Shown here: one piece after another, positions 13,718-20,161 of the stretch | How positions within the stretch are numbered: position 1 is the stretch's first letter | Layout: every line of letters begins with the position of its first letter | Source: CAZBWE01 sp964568985 | Lineage (GTDB): Bacteria > Planctomycetota > Phycisphaerae > Sedimentisphaerales > Anaerobacaceae | DNA: 20,161 nt | Direction: 5' to 3' | Assembly: GCA_964568985.1 (NCBI GenBank) | Contig: CAZMSP010000027.1 | Coordinates: 1-20,161 of the forward strand | The notes under the pieces: generated by a model | Databases searched by the model: none | The model's input: the letters and a program-made list of their open reading frames with translations, nothing else | Told to the model about the DNA's origin: nothing | Translations under genes and position numbers: made by a program

Positions 13718-16049
13718 AATCAACTCAGTTTTTGCAAAAAGTAAAGGGCAGGTGTTTTTAGAATACGTTCTGCTTGCAGTTTGCCTTTGCATTATTGCTC
13801 TACGGTCTACTTATACCGAAGGACCCAGCGCACAGTTAACTACTCAATCAATTAATCTGAGTGACACAATATACAGCTTGTCGATATCTGTTGTGTTAAT
13901 TCTGGCTTTTGCTGTTTGGTTGGCGTTTAGTTTTTGTAGCAAAAAATTCATATACCGTTTCAGCGCTATAGAGATTGGTCTTTTCATTTTTTGCATAGCT
14001 GCTTTGATTTCTGGCCTTGTGGCATCGAACAAACGGACTGCGATAACCAACTTTGTCACACTGCTCGCACCGATCCTAATGGTGATCTTGCTCATACAGA
14101 TTCTGGATTCATGGCCGAAAATAAAGCTGCTTCTTGTTGTCATAGCTGCTTCAGGGGTGGTCTCAGCATATCTATGTACTGAGCAGTTTTTCTCTATCAA
14201 TCAGGTGATGATTGACCAATATGAAAAAGCTCCCGAAACAATTCTTGAGCCGCTTGGCATCCAGCCGGGCACACTTAATCATATGCTCTTCGAGCATCGA
14301 CTTTACTCAAAAGACGTTCGCGGCTTTTTCACAACCGGCAATTCTGCAGGTTCATTTGCAATTCTTACCCTGTTTGCTGCCCTTGCATTATTCATAGATA
14401 AATTTAAAAACCGCAAGTTTCTTTCATCTTATAGACATCTTATCGCCTCAGGCATTGCCCTCGCTGCGATCCTTTTCGGCCTTTGCCTTACAGGAAGTAA
14501 AGGCGCAATCACAGCTTTGTTTATTGCTGTTTTTTGCTTTATTGCTCTTTTTTACTTTGGAAGCTGGCTGAAGAAACACAAAATAGCTGTATTAACCTTT
14601 TGCTTGTTGTTCTTTTTTGCAGTCGTTTGTATGGCTGTTATGTACGGATTGGCTCACAACCGTCTGCCCGGCGGAAATTCAATGCTCGTCAGATGGCAAT
14701 ATTGGCACGCATCAGCAAAAATGTATGCCGACCATTTCCTCGCCGGTGTCGGCCCCGGCAACTTCACAAATTTCTACTCTCGATACAAACCCGCCGAAGC
14801 GCTCGAGACCGTTGCAGACCCTCACAATTATATACTCAGTGTCCTAACTCAGTATGGCCCGCTCGGTCTTGTCGGTTTTTTAGCCTTTATTGCCATACCA
14901 TTGTGGAGACTATCTTCAAATTTAACAAGCAGCTCAGAGATACCGTATCAGCACCAGCCCGATTTTAAAAAATTGGCAACTATCTACGCCGTTATCATCT
15001 CAATAGCTCTGCTGATTATCAGACCAATAATTATCCCAATAACTCTCAATCAGACTTTTGATGTGATAATTTATGTGATATTCACATTATACATTGCACC
15101 CATAGCAGCATTTCTAATCGGCTTTTTGCTTATAACAACCCCATTGCATAATCATCGAGCCCAGCTCCTTCAAGAGGCTGGGCAAGCATCAGGAATCGAG
15201 CATCGCTCGTCCGCCGAAGTTCGCCAGAGGCGAACGAAGGCGGAAGTATCGAGTATCACAATTGCTGCTCTTTTTTGTGCTGTTGTAGGTATTTTAATTC
15301 ACAATTTAATAGACTTTGCAATCTTTGAACCAGGTATATTCACCGCCTTTTGCGCTACGATAGCTTCTTTAATAGCGTTGGATTTCAACCAAAGGCAGCG
15401 CTTGCCGTTTGTTCTAAAACCACCGTTTGTTGCAAAACTATCCATGCTGGCCGCTGGGTTGGTGATAACCTGTATCTGTTTCTATTATGTGTGGTGGCCG
15501 GTGACAAAAGTTGTAACTAACATAAAGCAGGCAGCAATACAGCAGTACAGTTTTTCATACCAGCTCCTTCGCCAGGCAGCCCTGGCAGACCCCTTAAACC
15601 CACAACCGTTAAATTTAAATGGCCAACTTTACCTTCGACATTATGAATATACTGGCAAAAAACAACCAGCCTTGCTTAAAAAAGCTGAACAATGTTTTCT
15701 CGAAGCAATTGAACGCGACCACGCAAACTACAAAAACTACGAGAATCTAAGCACAGTCTATGACCTGCTTGGCCGGACTAAAGAAGCTTATGACTTCGGC
15801 TGCAAAGCCGCAGAACGCTATCCCGGCTCAGCACAAATCCAATTCCACCTCGCACAAATCGCCGAGAAGCTACATAAAACCGATACTGCTATCGAACACT
15901 ACAAAAACACGGTTGATATTGAAGATAGCTTCCGACGTCAATTTCGAATGATGTACCCAGACAGGGAGAGCTTCAGCCGACTCGGACAGAAAAAATACAA
16001 AATCGCAAAACAAAAAATAAAGCAGCTTACTGAAAAACAAACCCCATAA
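13704..16049 (+). CDS. O-antigen ligase/polymerase-like (Wzy_C) membrane protein with TPR tail
   Basis: The 781-residue protein has about 12 membrane segments (20-600) with the O-antigen ligase/polymerase signature: FFTTGNSAGS near 208, LTGSKGA near 262, then LVRWQYWHASAKMYADH followed by FLAGVGPGNF (about 328-354) and ADPHNYILSVLTQYGPLGL (371-389), a large periplasmic loop holding the functional His region. The C-terminal part (about 611-735) is TPR-like (ALADPLNPQPLNLNGQLY, AIERDHANYKNYENLS, LGRTKEAYDFGCKAAE). Such proteins join or polymerise lipid-linked sugar chains, which fits the WecA-like gene just upstream. An oddity is residues about 491-509, a charged stretch (EHRSSAEVRQRRTKAEV) encoded by a 35-bp palindromic repeat lying in frame between two membrane segments. 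The ATG overlaps the previous gene by 14 nt and has only a weak ribosome site. Confidence 0.85.
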   Translation: MTENRINSVFAKSKGQVFLEYVLLAVCLCIIALRSTYTEGPSAQLTTQSINLSDTIYSLSISVVLILAFAVWLAFSFCSKKFIYRFSAIEIGLFIFCIAALISGLVASNKRTAITNFVTLLAPILMVILLIQILDSWPKIKLLLVVIAASGVVSAYLCTEQFFSINQVMIDQYEKAPETILEPLGIQPGTLNHMLFEHRLYSKDVRGFFTTGNSAGSFAILTLFAALALFIDKFKNRKFLSSYRHLIASGIALAAILFGLCLTGSKGAITALFIAVFCFIALFYFGSWLKKHKIAVLTFCLLFFFAVVCMAVMYGLAHNRLPGGNSMLVRWQYWHASAKMYADHFLAGVGPGNFTNFYSRYKPAEALETVADPHNYILSVLTQYGPLGLVGFLAFIAIPLWRLSSNLTSSSEIPYQHQPDFKKLATIYAVIISIALLIIRPIIIPITLNQTFDVIIYVIFTLYIAPIAAFLIGFLLITTPLHNHRAQLLQEAGQASGIEHRSSAEVRQRRTKAEVSSITIAALFCAVVGILIHNLIDFAIFEPGIFTAFCATIASLIALDFNQRQRLPFVLKPPFVAKLSMLAAGLVITCICFYYVWWPVTKVVTNIKQAAIQQYSFSYQLLRQAALADPLNPQPLNLNGQLYLRHYEYTGKKQPALLKKAEQCFLEAIERDHANYKNYENLSTVYDLLGRTKEAYDFGCKAAERYPGSAQIQFHLAQIAEKLHKTDTAIEHYKNTVDIEDSFRRQFRMMYPDRESFSRLGQKKYKIAKQKIKQLTEKQTP
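15159..15183. repeat. Short inverted repeat within the ligase gene (GCCCAGC / GCTGGGC)
   Basis: Perfect 7-bp arms GCCCAGC and GCTGGGC around an 11-nt centre, with two further pairs possible after a bulge. It lies 27 nt before the in-frame palindrome at 15210-15244, so the two together may mark a larger inserted segment (about 15155-15255). Confidence 0.4.
15210..15244. repeat. Palindromic repeat, copy B, in frame inside a coding sequence
   Basis: TCCGCC-GAAG-TTCGCC-AGA-GGCGAA-CGAA-GGCGGA: two nested perfect 6-bp inverted repeats. It matches the intergenic copy at 444-477 at nearly all positions of the right half and most of the left. It encodes residues 503-514 of the O-antigen-ligase-like protein without breaking the frame, in a hydrophilic loop. 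Confidence 0.7.
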
Positions 16050-16071
16050 CTTTATATGAAATACGCAACAC

Positions 16072-16824
16072 TCACTGTGAGATTTTGGCCATTATATCAT
16101 CGGCTATATCGAAGTTTGCGGATGTATTCTGAACATCATCGTGGTCATCGATGGCCTCCATCAGTGAAATTATCTTGCTGGCGGTTTGCTCATCGCTGAC
16201 AGGCACTGTGTTCTGCGGCACCATCGATATCTCCGTTACCTCGGTTGGTATCTCTTTTGCCTGCAGAGTCTTTTTCAATTCTTCGTAAGCACCCGGCTCG
16301 CAGGTTATCTCGTAAACTGAGCCGGTATTTTGCATATCGTCTGCACCTGCTGCTAAAGCAATCTCCAGAAGCTCGTCTTCATCAATGTTATCTGCGCTGA
16401 CTGTGATAAGGCCTTTCTTGGTGAACATCCAGCCGACGCATCCGCTTGTCCCTAACGAGCTGCCGTGTTTCTCAAAGATTCTCTTAATTTCCGGCGTAGT
16501 CCGATTGCGGTTATCCGTCAGCGCCTCAACCATTATAGCCACACCGGCAGGCCCGTAACCTTCGTAAAGCACCTCTTCAAAATTAACTCCCCCTACTTCA
16601 CCTGTTCCTTTTTTTATCGCCTTTTCAATCGTATCCTTTGGCATATTGGCCGCCTTGGCCTTGTCGATTGCATACCGCAAAGACAGGTTCGCAGCAGGGT
16701 CACCTCCGCCGCTCTTGGCTGCAACTATTATCATTCGAGCAACCTTACTCCATATTTTGCCACGCTTGGCGTCGATTGCCGCCTTTTTATATTTTATTCC
16801 CGCCCAATGTGAATGGCCTGACAT
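16072..16824 (-). CDS. YebC/PmpR (TACO1) family protein
   Basis: The 250-residue protein starts with the hallmark SGHSHWAGIKYKKAAIDAKRGKIWSK-type segment and continues DPAANLSLRYAIDKAKAANMPKDTIEKAIKKG, YEGYGPAGVAIMVEALTDNRNRT, RIFEKHGSSLGTSGCVGWMF and a C-terminal domain ending DDHDDVQNTSANFDI. Length and domain order are normal. Members were described as DNA-binding regulators (PmpR); recent work on the family supports a role at the ribosome in relieving stalls, like mitochondrial TACO1. Both rest on family knowledge. A strong AGGAG lies five nucleotides before the ATG. It is convergent with the ligase-like gene, with only 22 nt between the stops and no evident terminator. Confidence 0.93.
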   Translation of the reverse strand: MSGHSHWAGIKYKKAAIDAKRGKIWSKVARMIIVAAKSGGGDPAANLSLRYAIDKAKAANMPKDTIEKAIKKGTGEVGGVNFEEVLYEGYGPAGVAIMVEALTDNRNRTTPEIKRIFEKHGSSLGTSGCVGWMFTKKGLITVSADNIDEDELLEIALAAGADDMQNTGSVYEITCEPGAYEELKKTLQAKEIPTEVTEISMVPQNTVPVSDEQTASKIISLMEAIDDHDDVQNTSANFDIADDIMAKISQ

Positions 16825-16912
16825 AACTTCTCCTGATAGAAAACACCTCTAATAAACGCAATACGAAACACAACGCCCGCGAAAACAGGCACAAGCATAT
16901 GTAATTCGGAGC

Positions 16913-16918
16913 ATTATA
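16913..16918 (-). promoter_or_regulatory. Candidate -10 box for the YebC-family gene
   Basis: The minus strand reads TATAAT at 16918-16913, a perfect -10 hexamer, about 90 nt upstream of the ATG. No convincing -35 is present at 16-18 nt, so this is a weak call. Confidence 0.3.
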
Positions 16919-17095
16919 CCTTATTTCTTCCCACACGCGTAACCATTTTTCCCAGCCTGAAACTGCCAACGAACATCGACGTACCCAATGTACAAATCAC
17001 GCTGTTTATCTTGAGAAAATCACCAAAAAACGGAAAATTCCGCTGAATATCCAGGATTTCCCTTAATTTTTACCTAAAAAAGCACGCTTTTTTTC

Positions 17096-17124
17096 TTGAC
17101 GGACTATTTAAATTGCTTTACCAT
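17096..17124 (+). promoter_or_regulatory. Promoter P1 in the rny upstream region
   Basis: TTGACG (five of six to consensus) and TACCAT (four of six) are separated by exactly 17 nt, directly after a T-rich stretch. The predicted start is near 17131, almost 500 nt before rny, so the transcript is either a separate small RNA or a long leader. Confidence 0.45.
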
Positions 17125-17138
17125 AAAGTGGTAGTTTG

Positions 17139-17219
17139 ATGTTGACGAACATAATTTTGAGTTGTCTCGTATTTTCTATGGTTGTTTTTCTTTGTTTTGC
17201 AACGGGATACTCATATTGA
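17139..17219 (+). CDS. Possible 26-residue hydrophobic peptide
   Basis: ATG at 17139 to TGA at 17217-17219 encodes a nearly wholly hydrophobic peptide (starts MLTNIILSCLVF, ends CFATGYSY), long enough to cross a membrane once. It begins about 8 nt after the predicted P1 start, so it would be almost leaderless, and no proper Shine-Dalgarno is visible. A perfect hairpin starts at the last bases of its stop codon. It could be a small membrane peptide, a leader peptide, or chance in AT-rich DNA. Confidence 0.25.
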   Translation: MLTNIILSCLVFSMVVFLCFATGYSY

Positions 17220-17244
17220 TAAAAGAACTTTAAGTTCTTTTATC
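17218..17244. repeat. Perfect 13-bp inverted repeat
   Basis: GATAAAAGAACTT (17218-17230), one central T, then AAGTTCTTTTATC (17232-17244). In RNA this gives a long A/U-rich hairpin. There is no T run after it on either strand, so it is not a standard terminator. It could equally be an operator. Confidence 0.6.
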
Positions 17245-17562
17245 AGCGGTAGTTAAGTTACAAAGACACTTTTGGCGCCCGACACAGACGACGCACCTGA
17301 ATTGAAGCGGCGCTGAAAAGTGAGTTTAGTGTGAAACGAAATCTGGTTGAAAAATGAAATTGGTTACCAACGAGGGAGGGTTGGTATTGAGCATAAAATC
17401 AGCTAATTTCGGTAAGAAAGCGAATTTATTAAGGCCAAAATGCCCTAATTACAGGTAATTTCAGCCCCTCAAAGCTGATTCAAGCTCTGGCAAAACAGAT
17501 TTCGTAATTCACAGCCATCTCTTTGGAGCTTACCTGCCGGTAAAGCACTTAGTTCGTCTTCT

Positions 17563-17591
17563 TTGAGCAATTGTTTTATTAACACTATGGT
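17563..17591 (+). promoter_or_regulatory. Candidate promoter P2 for rny
   Basis: TTGAGC (17563-17568) and TATGGT (17586-17591) are 17 nt apart; each matches four of six consensus bases. The start would be near 17598, giving a short leader with the rny ribosome site. Confidence 0.35.
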
Positions 17592-17615
17592 AAGCACAAG
17601 GGAAAGGTTGGAATT

Positions 17616-19196
17616 ATGAACGCCGTACTAATGCAAATTCCGCTTCCTGATATCCTCGCCGCAGTTATTGCTTTTATTCTTGGAATTTGTCTTGCTGTCA
17701 TTATCCAGCAGATAATTTCCAGAGCAAAAGCAAAAACCTTTGAGCAAGACCTGCAGCGACAAATCGAAGGCGCCAAAAAGGAAGCGGAAAACATAATCAA
17801 ATCCGCACAGATTGAAGCTGCTGCGGAAACCATTAAGAAAAAGGAGGAATTTACTACCGAGGTCAATCGAGCTCGTGCAACGCTGCACGAAACCGAAATG
17901 AGATTAACAAAACGCGAGGATGCCATTGACCGTCAGGTCGAAATGCTCCAGCAGCGGGAAAAGGGACTAAAACAACAGGAACAAGAACTCGATAGAAAAC
18001 TGCACAATGTCGAGCTTAAGGAAAAACAGCTCTCTACCTTGATGGTACAACAGAAAAATCAACTGCTAAAAATCACCACAATGGACATCGAAGAGGCAAA
18101 GAAGCTGCTCTTAAAACGCCTTGAAGACGAGTGTGAGCACGAGATGTCTGTCTTAATCCAACGCAAGACCGAAGAAGCTGCCGAAACCGCTGACGAAAAA
18201 AGCCGCGAAATAATCAGCAACGCCATCCAGCGCTACGCCGCTGAGCAAACCTGCGAAGTAGCCGTCTCTACTGTCGAGATACCAAATGATGATATGAAAG
18301 GTCGGGTTATTGGCAGAGAAGGACGTAATATTCGCGCATTTGAAAAAGCTACCGGCGTAGATGTTATTGTCGATGATACTCCTGGAATGATAGTTGTTAG
18401 CGGTTTCAATCCTGTCAGGCGTGAGGTTGCCCGGCTCTCAATGGAACGGCTTATCCAGGACGGCCGAATACATCCGTCTCGAATCGAGGAGCTTGTCGCA
18501 CAAACCAAAAAGGATGTCAATCACAAGCTACTACAAATCGGCAAAGATGCTGCCGTCGAGACCAACATCAGAGGATTAAACAACAAAGTGCTCAGCATGC
18601 TCGGTGCCTTGAGCTACAGAACAAGCTACGGCCAAAACGTACTTCGCCACAGCGTTGAAGTTGCTTTTCTGACTCAAGTTATGGCCGATGAGCTTGGGCT
18701 GGATGGCTCGATAGCAAGGCGGGCAGGATTGCTGCACGACATCGGCAAGGCCATTGACCATGATGTCGAAGGCAACCATCCTACTATAGGCACAAATTAT
18801 CTCAAACGCTTCAACGAATCGCCTATCGTGCTAAATGCCGTCGCGGGACATCACGGCGACATCCCCGCAGATAATCCTTACACTCCGCTGGTGGGTGCCG
18901 CCGATGCAATTAGCGCTTCACGCCCCGGCGCCAGAAGAGAAACACTCGAGAGATATATCAAACGGCTGGAAAAACTTGAGGAAATCGCCAGCAGCTTTAA
19001 GGGAGTGGAAAACGCATACGCTATTCAGGCAGGCAGAGAAATCCGCGTCATAGTCAGCGCAGAGAAAGTTGACGATGACTCAGCTATGAAAATTGCGCGC
19101 GACATCGCCAAAAAGGTCGAAGACGAGATGACTTACCCCGGTGAAATCCAGGTAACGCTGCTGCGCGAGGTCCGTTGCATCGAATACGCTAAATAG
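17616..19196 (+). CDS. rny: Ribonuclease Y
   Basis: The 526-residue protein shows the full RNase Y order: one N-terminal membrane helix (about 12-30), a long charged coiled coil (about 35-205), a KH domain with GRVIGREGRNIRAFEKATG (229-247), an HD domain with RHSVEVAFL, LLHDIGKAIDHDVEGNHP (H374-D375), VAGHHGDIPADNPY and AADAISASRPGARRETLE, and the family C terminus (YPGEIQVTLLRE). It is a membrane-bound endoribonuclease that starts mRNA decay. GGAAAGG lies before the ATG at 17616. It is followed 21 nt later by ymdB, a pairing conserved in many bacteria, and preceded by the long structured leader. Confidence 0.96.
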   Translation: MNAVLMQIPLPDILAAVIAFILGICLAVIIQQIISRAKAKTFEQDLQRQIEGAKKEAENIIKSAQIEAAAETIKKKEEFTTEVNRARATLHETEMRLTKREDAIDRQVEMLQQREKGLKQQEQELDRKLHNVELKEKQLSTLMVQQKNQLLKITTMDIEEAKKLLLKRLEDECEHEMSVLIQRKTEEAAETADEKSREIISNAIQRYAAEQTCEVAVSTVEIPNDDMKGRVIGREGRNIRAFEKATGVDVIVDDTPGMIVVSGFNPVRREVARLSMERLIQDGRIHPSRIEELVAQTKKDVNHKLLQIGKDAAVETNIRGLNNKVLSMLGALSYRTSYGQNVLRHSVEVAFLTQVMADELGLDGSIARRAGLLHDIGKAIDHDVEGNHPTIGTNYLKRFNESPIVLNAVAGHHGDIPADNPYTPLVGAADAISASRPGARRETLERYIKRLEKLEEIASSFKGVENAYAIQAGREIRVIVSAEKVDDDSAMKIARDIAKKVEDEMTYPGEIQVTLLREVRCIEYAK

Positions 19197-19217
19197 CAAA
19201 AATACGACATACGAATT

Positions 19218-20069
19218 ATGAAATTAAACGTTTTTTGTATTGGTGACATAGTAGGTCGGCCTGGCAGACGAATTGTCGCCGAGAAGCTAAAGTCATTGAT
19301 TTCAGAGTTAGACATCGATTGTGTAATAGCCAATGCTGAAAATGCTGCCGGCGGCTCCGGCCTGACACCACAAATCTACATCAAATTACTGCGGTACGGC
19401 GTAAACCTGATTACTTTAGGTGACCATACTTACCGCAAAAAAGATATAATCGAGACCCTGGAAAAAAGCGAGAATATCGCCCGGCCGGCAAATTTCTCCG
19501 AGTACGCCGCCGGCAGAGGCATTGCATATTATAAAACCAGCAAAGGACCGACCGTTGCGGTGGTCTCTTTGATAGGCCGTCTCTTTATGAAGCCGGTTGA
19601 CTGCCCCTATAATGCTATTGATAAAATCCTGCCGCAGCTTCAACAGAAAGCCGAAATCATAATCGTTGATTTTCACGCCGAAGCGACAAGTGAAAAGATT
19701 GCAATGGGCTACCATCTCGACGGCAGGGTCGGCTTATGTTTCGGCACACATACCCACGTTGTAACCGCTGATGAAAGAATCCTGCCCAAAGGTACCGCAT
19801 ATATCACTGATATTGGCATGACAGGCGCCCATGATTCGGTGATTGGCAGAGGTGTCGAGAGTGTCTTAAAGTCATTTAGAACGCAAATGCCATTCCCGTT
19901 TGAGGTTGCAACCGGCAACGTTAAGATGAACGCAATTTTAGTCACCATCGACAGCAATACAAAAAAGGCAGAACGCATCGAACGAATTAGCATCGGCACA
20001 GAACAACAAGAGTCAAAAAGTTACGATAGTGACGATGGCAAGCCGGAACACTTCAATAACACCTTCTAA
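19218..20069 (+). CDS. YmdB-family metallophosphoesterase (2',3'-cyclic nucleotide phosphodiesterase)
   Basis: The 283-residue product has the YmdB dimetal motifs: GDIVGRPGRR (D10), NAENAAGGSGLT (E41, N42), LGDHTYRKKDI (D69, H70), DFHAEATSEK (D151, H153) and GTHTHVVTADERIL (H178, H180). YmdB hydrolyses 2',3'-cyclic nucleotides and affects RNA levels and biofilm formation in Bacillus, where it is also encoded next to RNase Y. Position 69 is Asp, whereas the usual motif is TMGNHxW with Asn; the substitution is conservative and may still bind metal. The C-terminal 25 residues after RISIG look like an unconserved tail. It lies 21 nt after rny and is probably co-transcribed with it. Confidence 0.93.
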   Translation: MKLNVFCIGDIVGRPGRRIVAEKLKSLISELDIDCVIANAENAAGGSGLTPQIYIKLLRYGVNLITLGDHTYRKKDIIETLEKSENIARPANFSEYAAGRGIAYYKTSKGPTVAVVSLIGRLFMKPVDCPYNAIDKILPQLQQKAEIIIVDFHAEATSEKIAMGYHLDGRVGLCFGTHTHVVTADERILPKGTAYITDIGMTGAHDSVIGRGVESVLKSFRTQMPFPFEVATGNVKMNAILVTIDSNTKKAERIERISIGTEQQESKSYDSDDGKPEHFNNTF

Positions 20070-20161
20070 TACGTCCCAATCCCAGCTCAACATACAGCTA
20101 TTTGACCTTGCTATGGAAGCGGACTACTTGCCTGGATTCAAAACTATCAACGTATGTAGAC
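20035..20161 (+). CDS. Possible partial gene at the right edge
   Basis: An ATG at 20035 opens a frame that continues to the window end (42 codons), overlapping the end of ymdB by 35 nt. The N-terminal 18 residues are S/T/N/Q-rich; the part after ymdB (QLFDLAMEADYLPGFKTINVCR-like) looks like real protein. There is no ribosome site at 20035 and I recognise no family, so the true start may be further in (for example the ATG at 20115). Confidence 0.35.
   Translation, partial: MASRNTSITPSNTSQSQLNIQLFDLAMEADYLPGFKTINVCR

Larger units (their letters stand above)
16825..17615. other. 790-nt intergenic region / long structured leader upstream of rny
   Basis: The left 270 nt belong to the upstream region of the YebC-family gene. 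From 17096 rightwards there is a promoter, a tiny hydrophobic ORF, a perfect 13-bp hairpin (17218-17244), a 7-bp hairpin (17365-17386: TACCAAC / GTTGGTA with an 8-nt GAGGGAGG loop that resembles a ribosome-binding sequence), and a second small open frame (ATG at 17354 to TAA at 17458, 34 codons). A second promoter lies just before rny. No match to tmRNA, RNase P RNA, 6S, SRP RNA or a common riboswitch was recognised. It may be a non-coding RNA or a long rny leader. Confidence 0.4.

Noticed and set aside
17354..17458. 34-codon ORF in the rny leader as a confirmed gene
   Set aside because: There is no ribosome site before its ATG; an internal TTG at 17387 has an SD-like GGAGGG upstream, but that lies in a hairpin loop. 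Too weak for a gene call.
17131..17615. tmRNA, RNase P RNA, SRP RNA, 6S RNA or a known riboswitch
   Set aside because: None of the conserved core sequences of these RNAs that I know could be found; recorded only as an unassigned structured region.
1..20161. CRISPR array, insertion sequence or tRNA genes
   Set aside because: No regularly spaced repeats, transposase frame or cloverleaf-like sequence was seen.

Overview
The window looks like a contig from a moderately AT-rich (GC close to 50% by eye) member of the Planctomycetota, most likely an anaerobic Phycisphaerae/Sedimentisphaerales-type bacterium. The basis is the 1096-residue secreted protein with dockerin-like Ca-binding repeats and tandem Trp-rich beta modules, a style I associate with that group, plus the housekeeping set (RNase Y next to YmdB, a YhaM-like exonuclease, a bacterial-type ProS with an editing insertion). 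The lineage is inference; no rRNA or tRNA gene was found.

Layout. Positions 1-3190 (minus strand) hold the xseA and xseB genes for exonuclease VII, separated by two unrelated genes: a one-TM protein and a small TIR/nucleoside-deoxyribosyltransferase-like protein. This pair, with two tandem TATAAT-bearing 23-bp repeats in front of it, is the strongest candidate for an acquired, possibly defence-related, cassette. The 5' end of an exported protein gene follows xseB at the window edge. Next come a plus-strand membrane-anchored C39-type cysteine peptidase (3512-4339), a minus-strand YhaM-like OB-HD exoribonuclease with an intrinsic terminator (4559-5642), and a minus-strand giant secreted dockerin-like protein (5841-9131).

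Positions 9363-16049 form a plus-strand operon: proS, a Tat-exported hydroxypyruvate-isomerase-like TIM barrel, a DUF4416 protein, a WecA/TagO-type polyprenyl-phosphate sugar-phosphate transferase and an O-antigen-ligase/TPR protein. Start-stop overlaps suggest translational coupling between several of them. The last two genes point to surface glycan assembly. A convergent YebC-family gene (16072-16824) is followed by a roughly 790-nt region without an annotated gene. It contains a good promoter, a tiny hydrophobic ORF, a perfect 13-bp hairpin and further structure, and leads to rny and ymdB (17616-20069). An open frame runs off the right edge.

A theme is nucleic-acid turnover: ExoVII, YhaM-like, RNase Y and YmdB all occur here. 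A second theme is short palindromic elements scattered between genes. In two places one palindrome appears nested in another, and one copy sits in frame inside the O-antigen-ligase-like gene.
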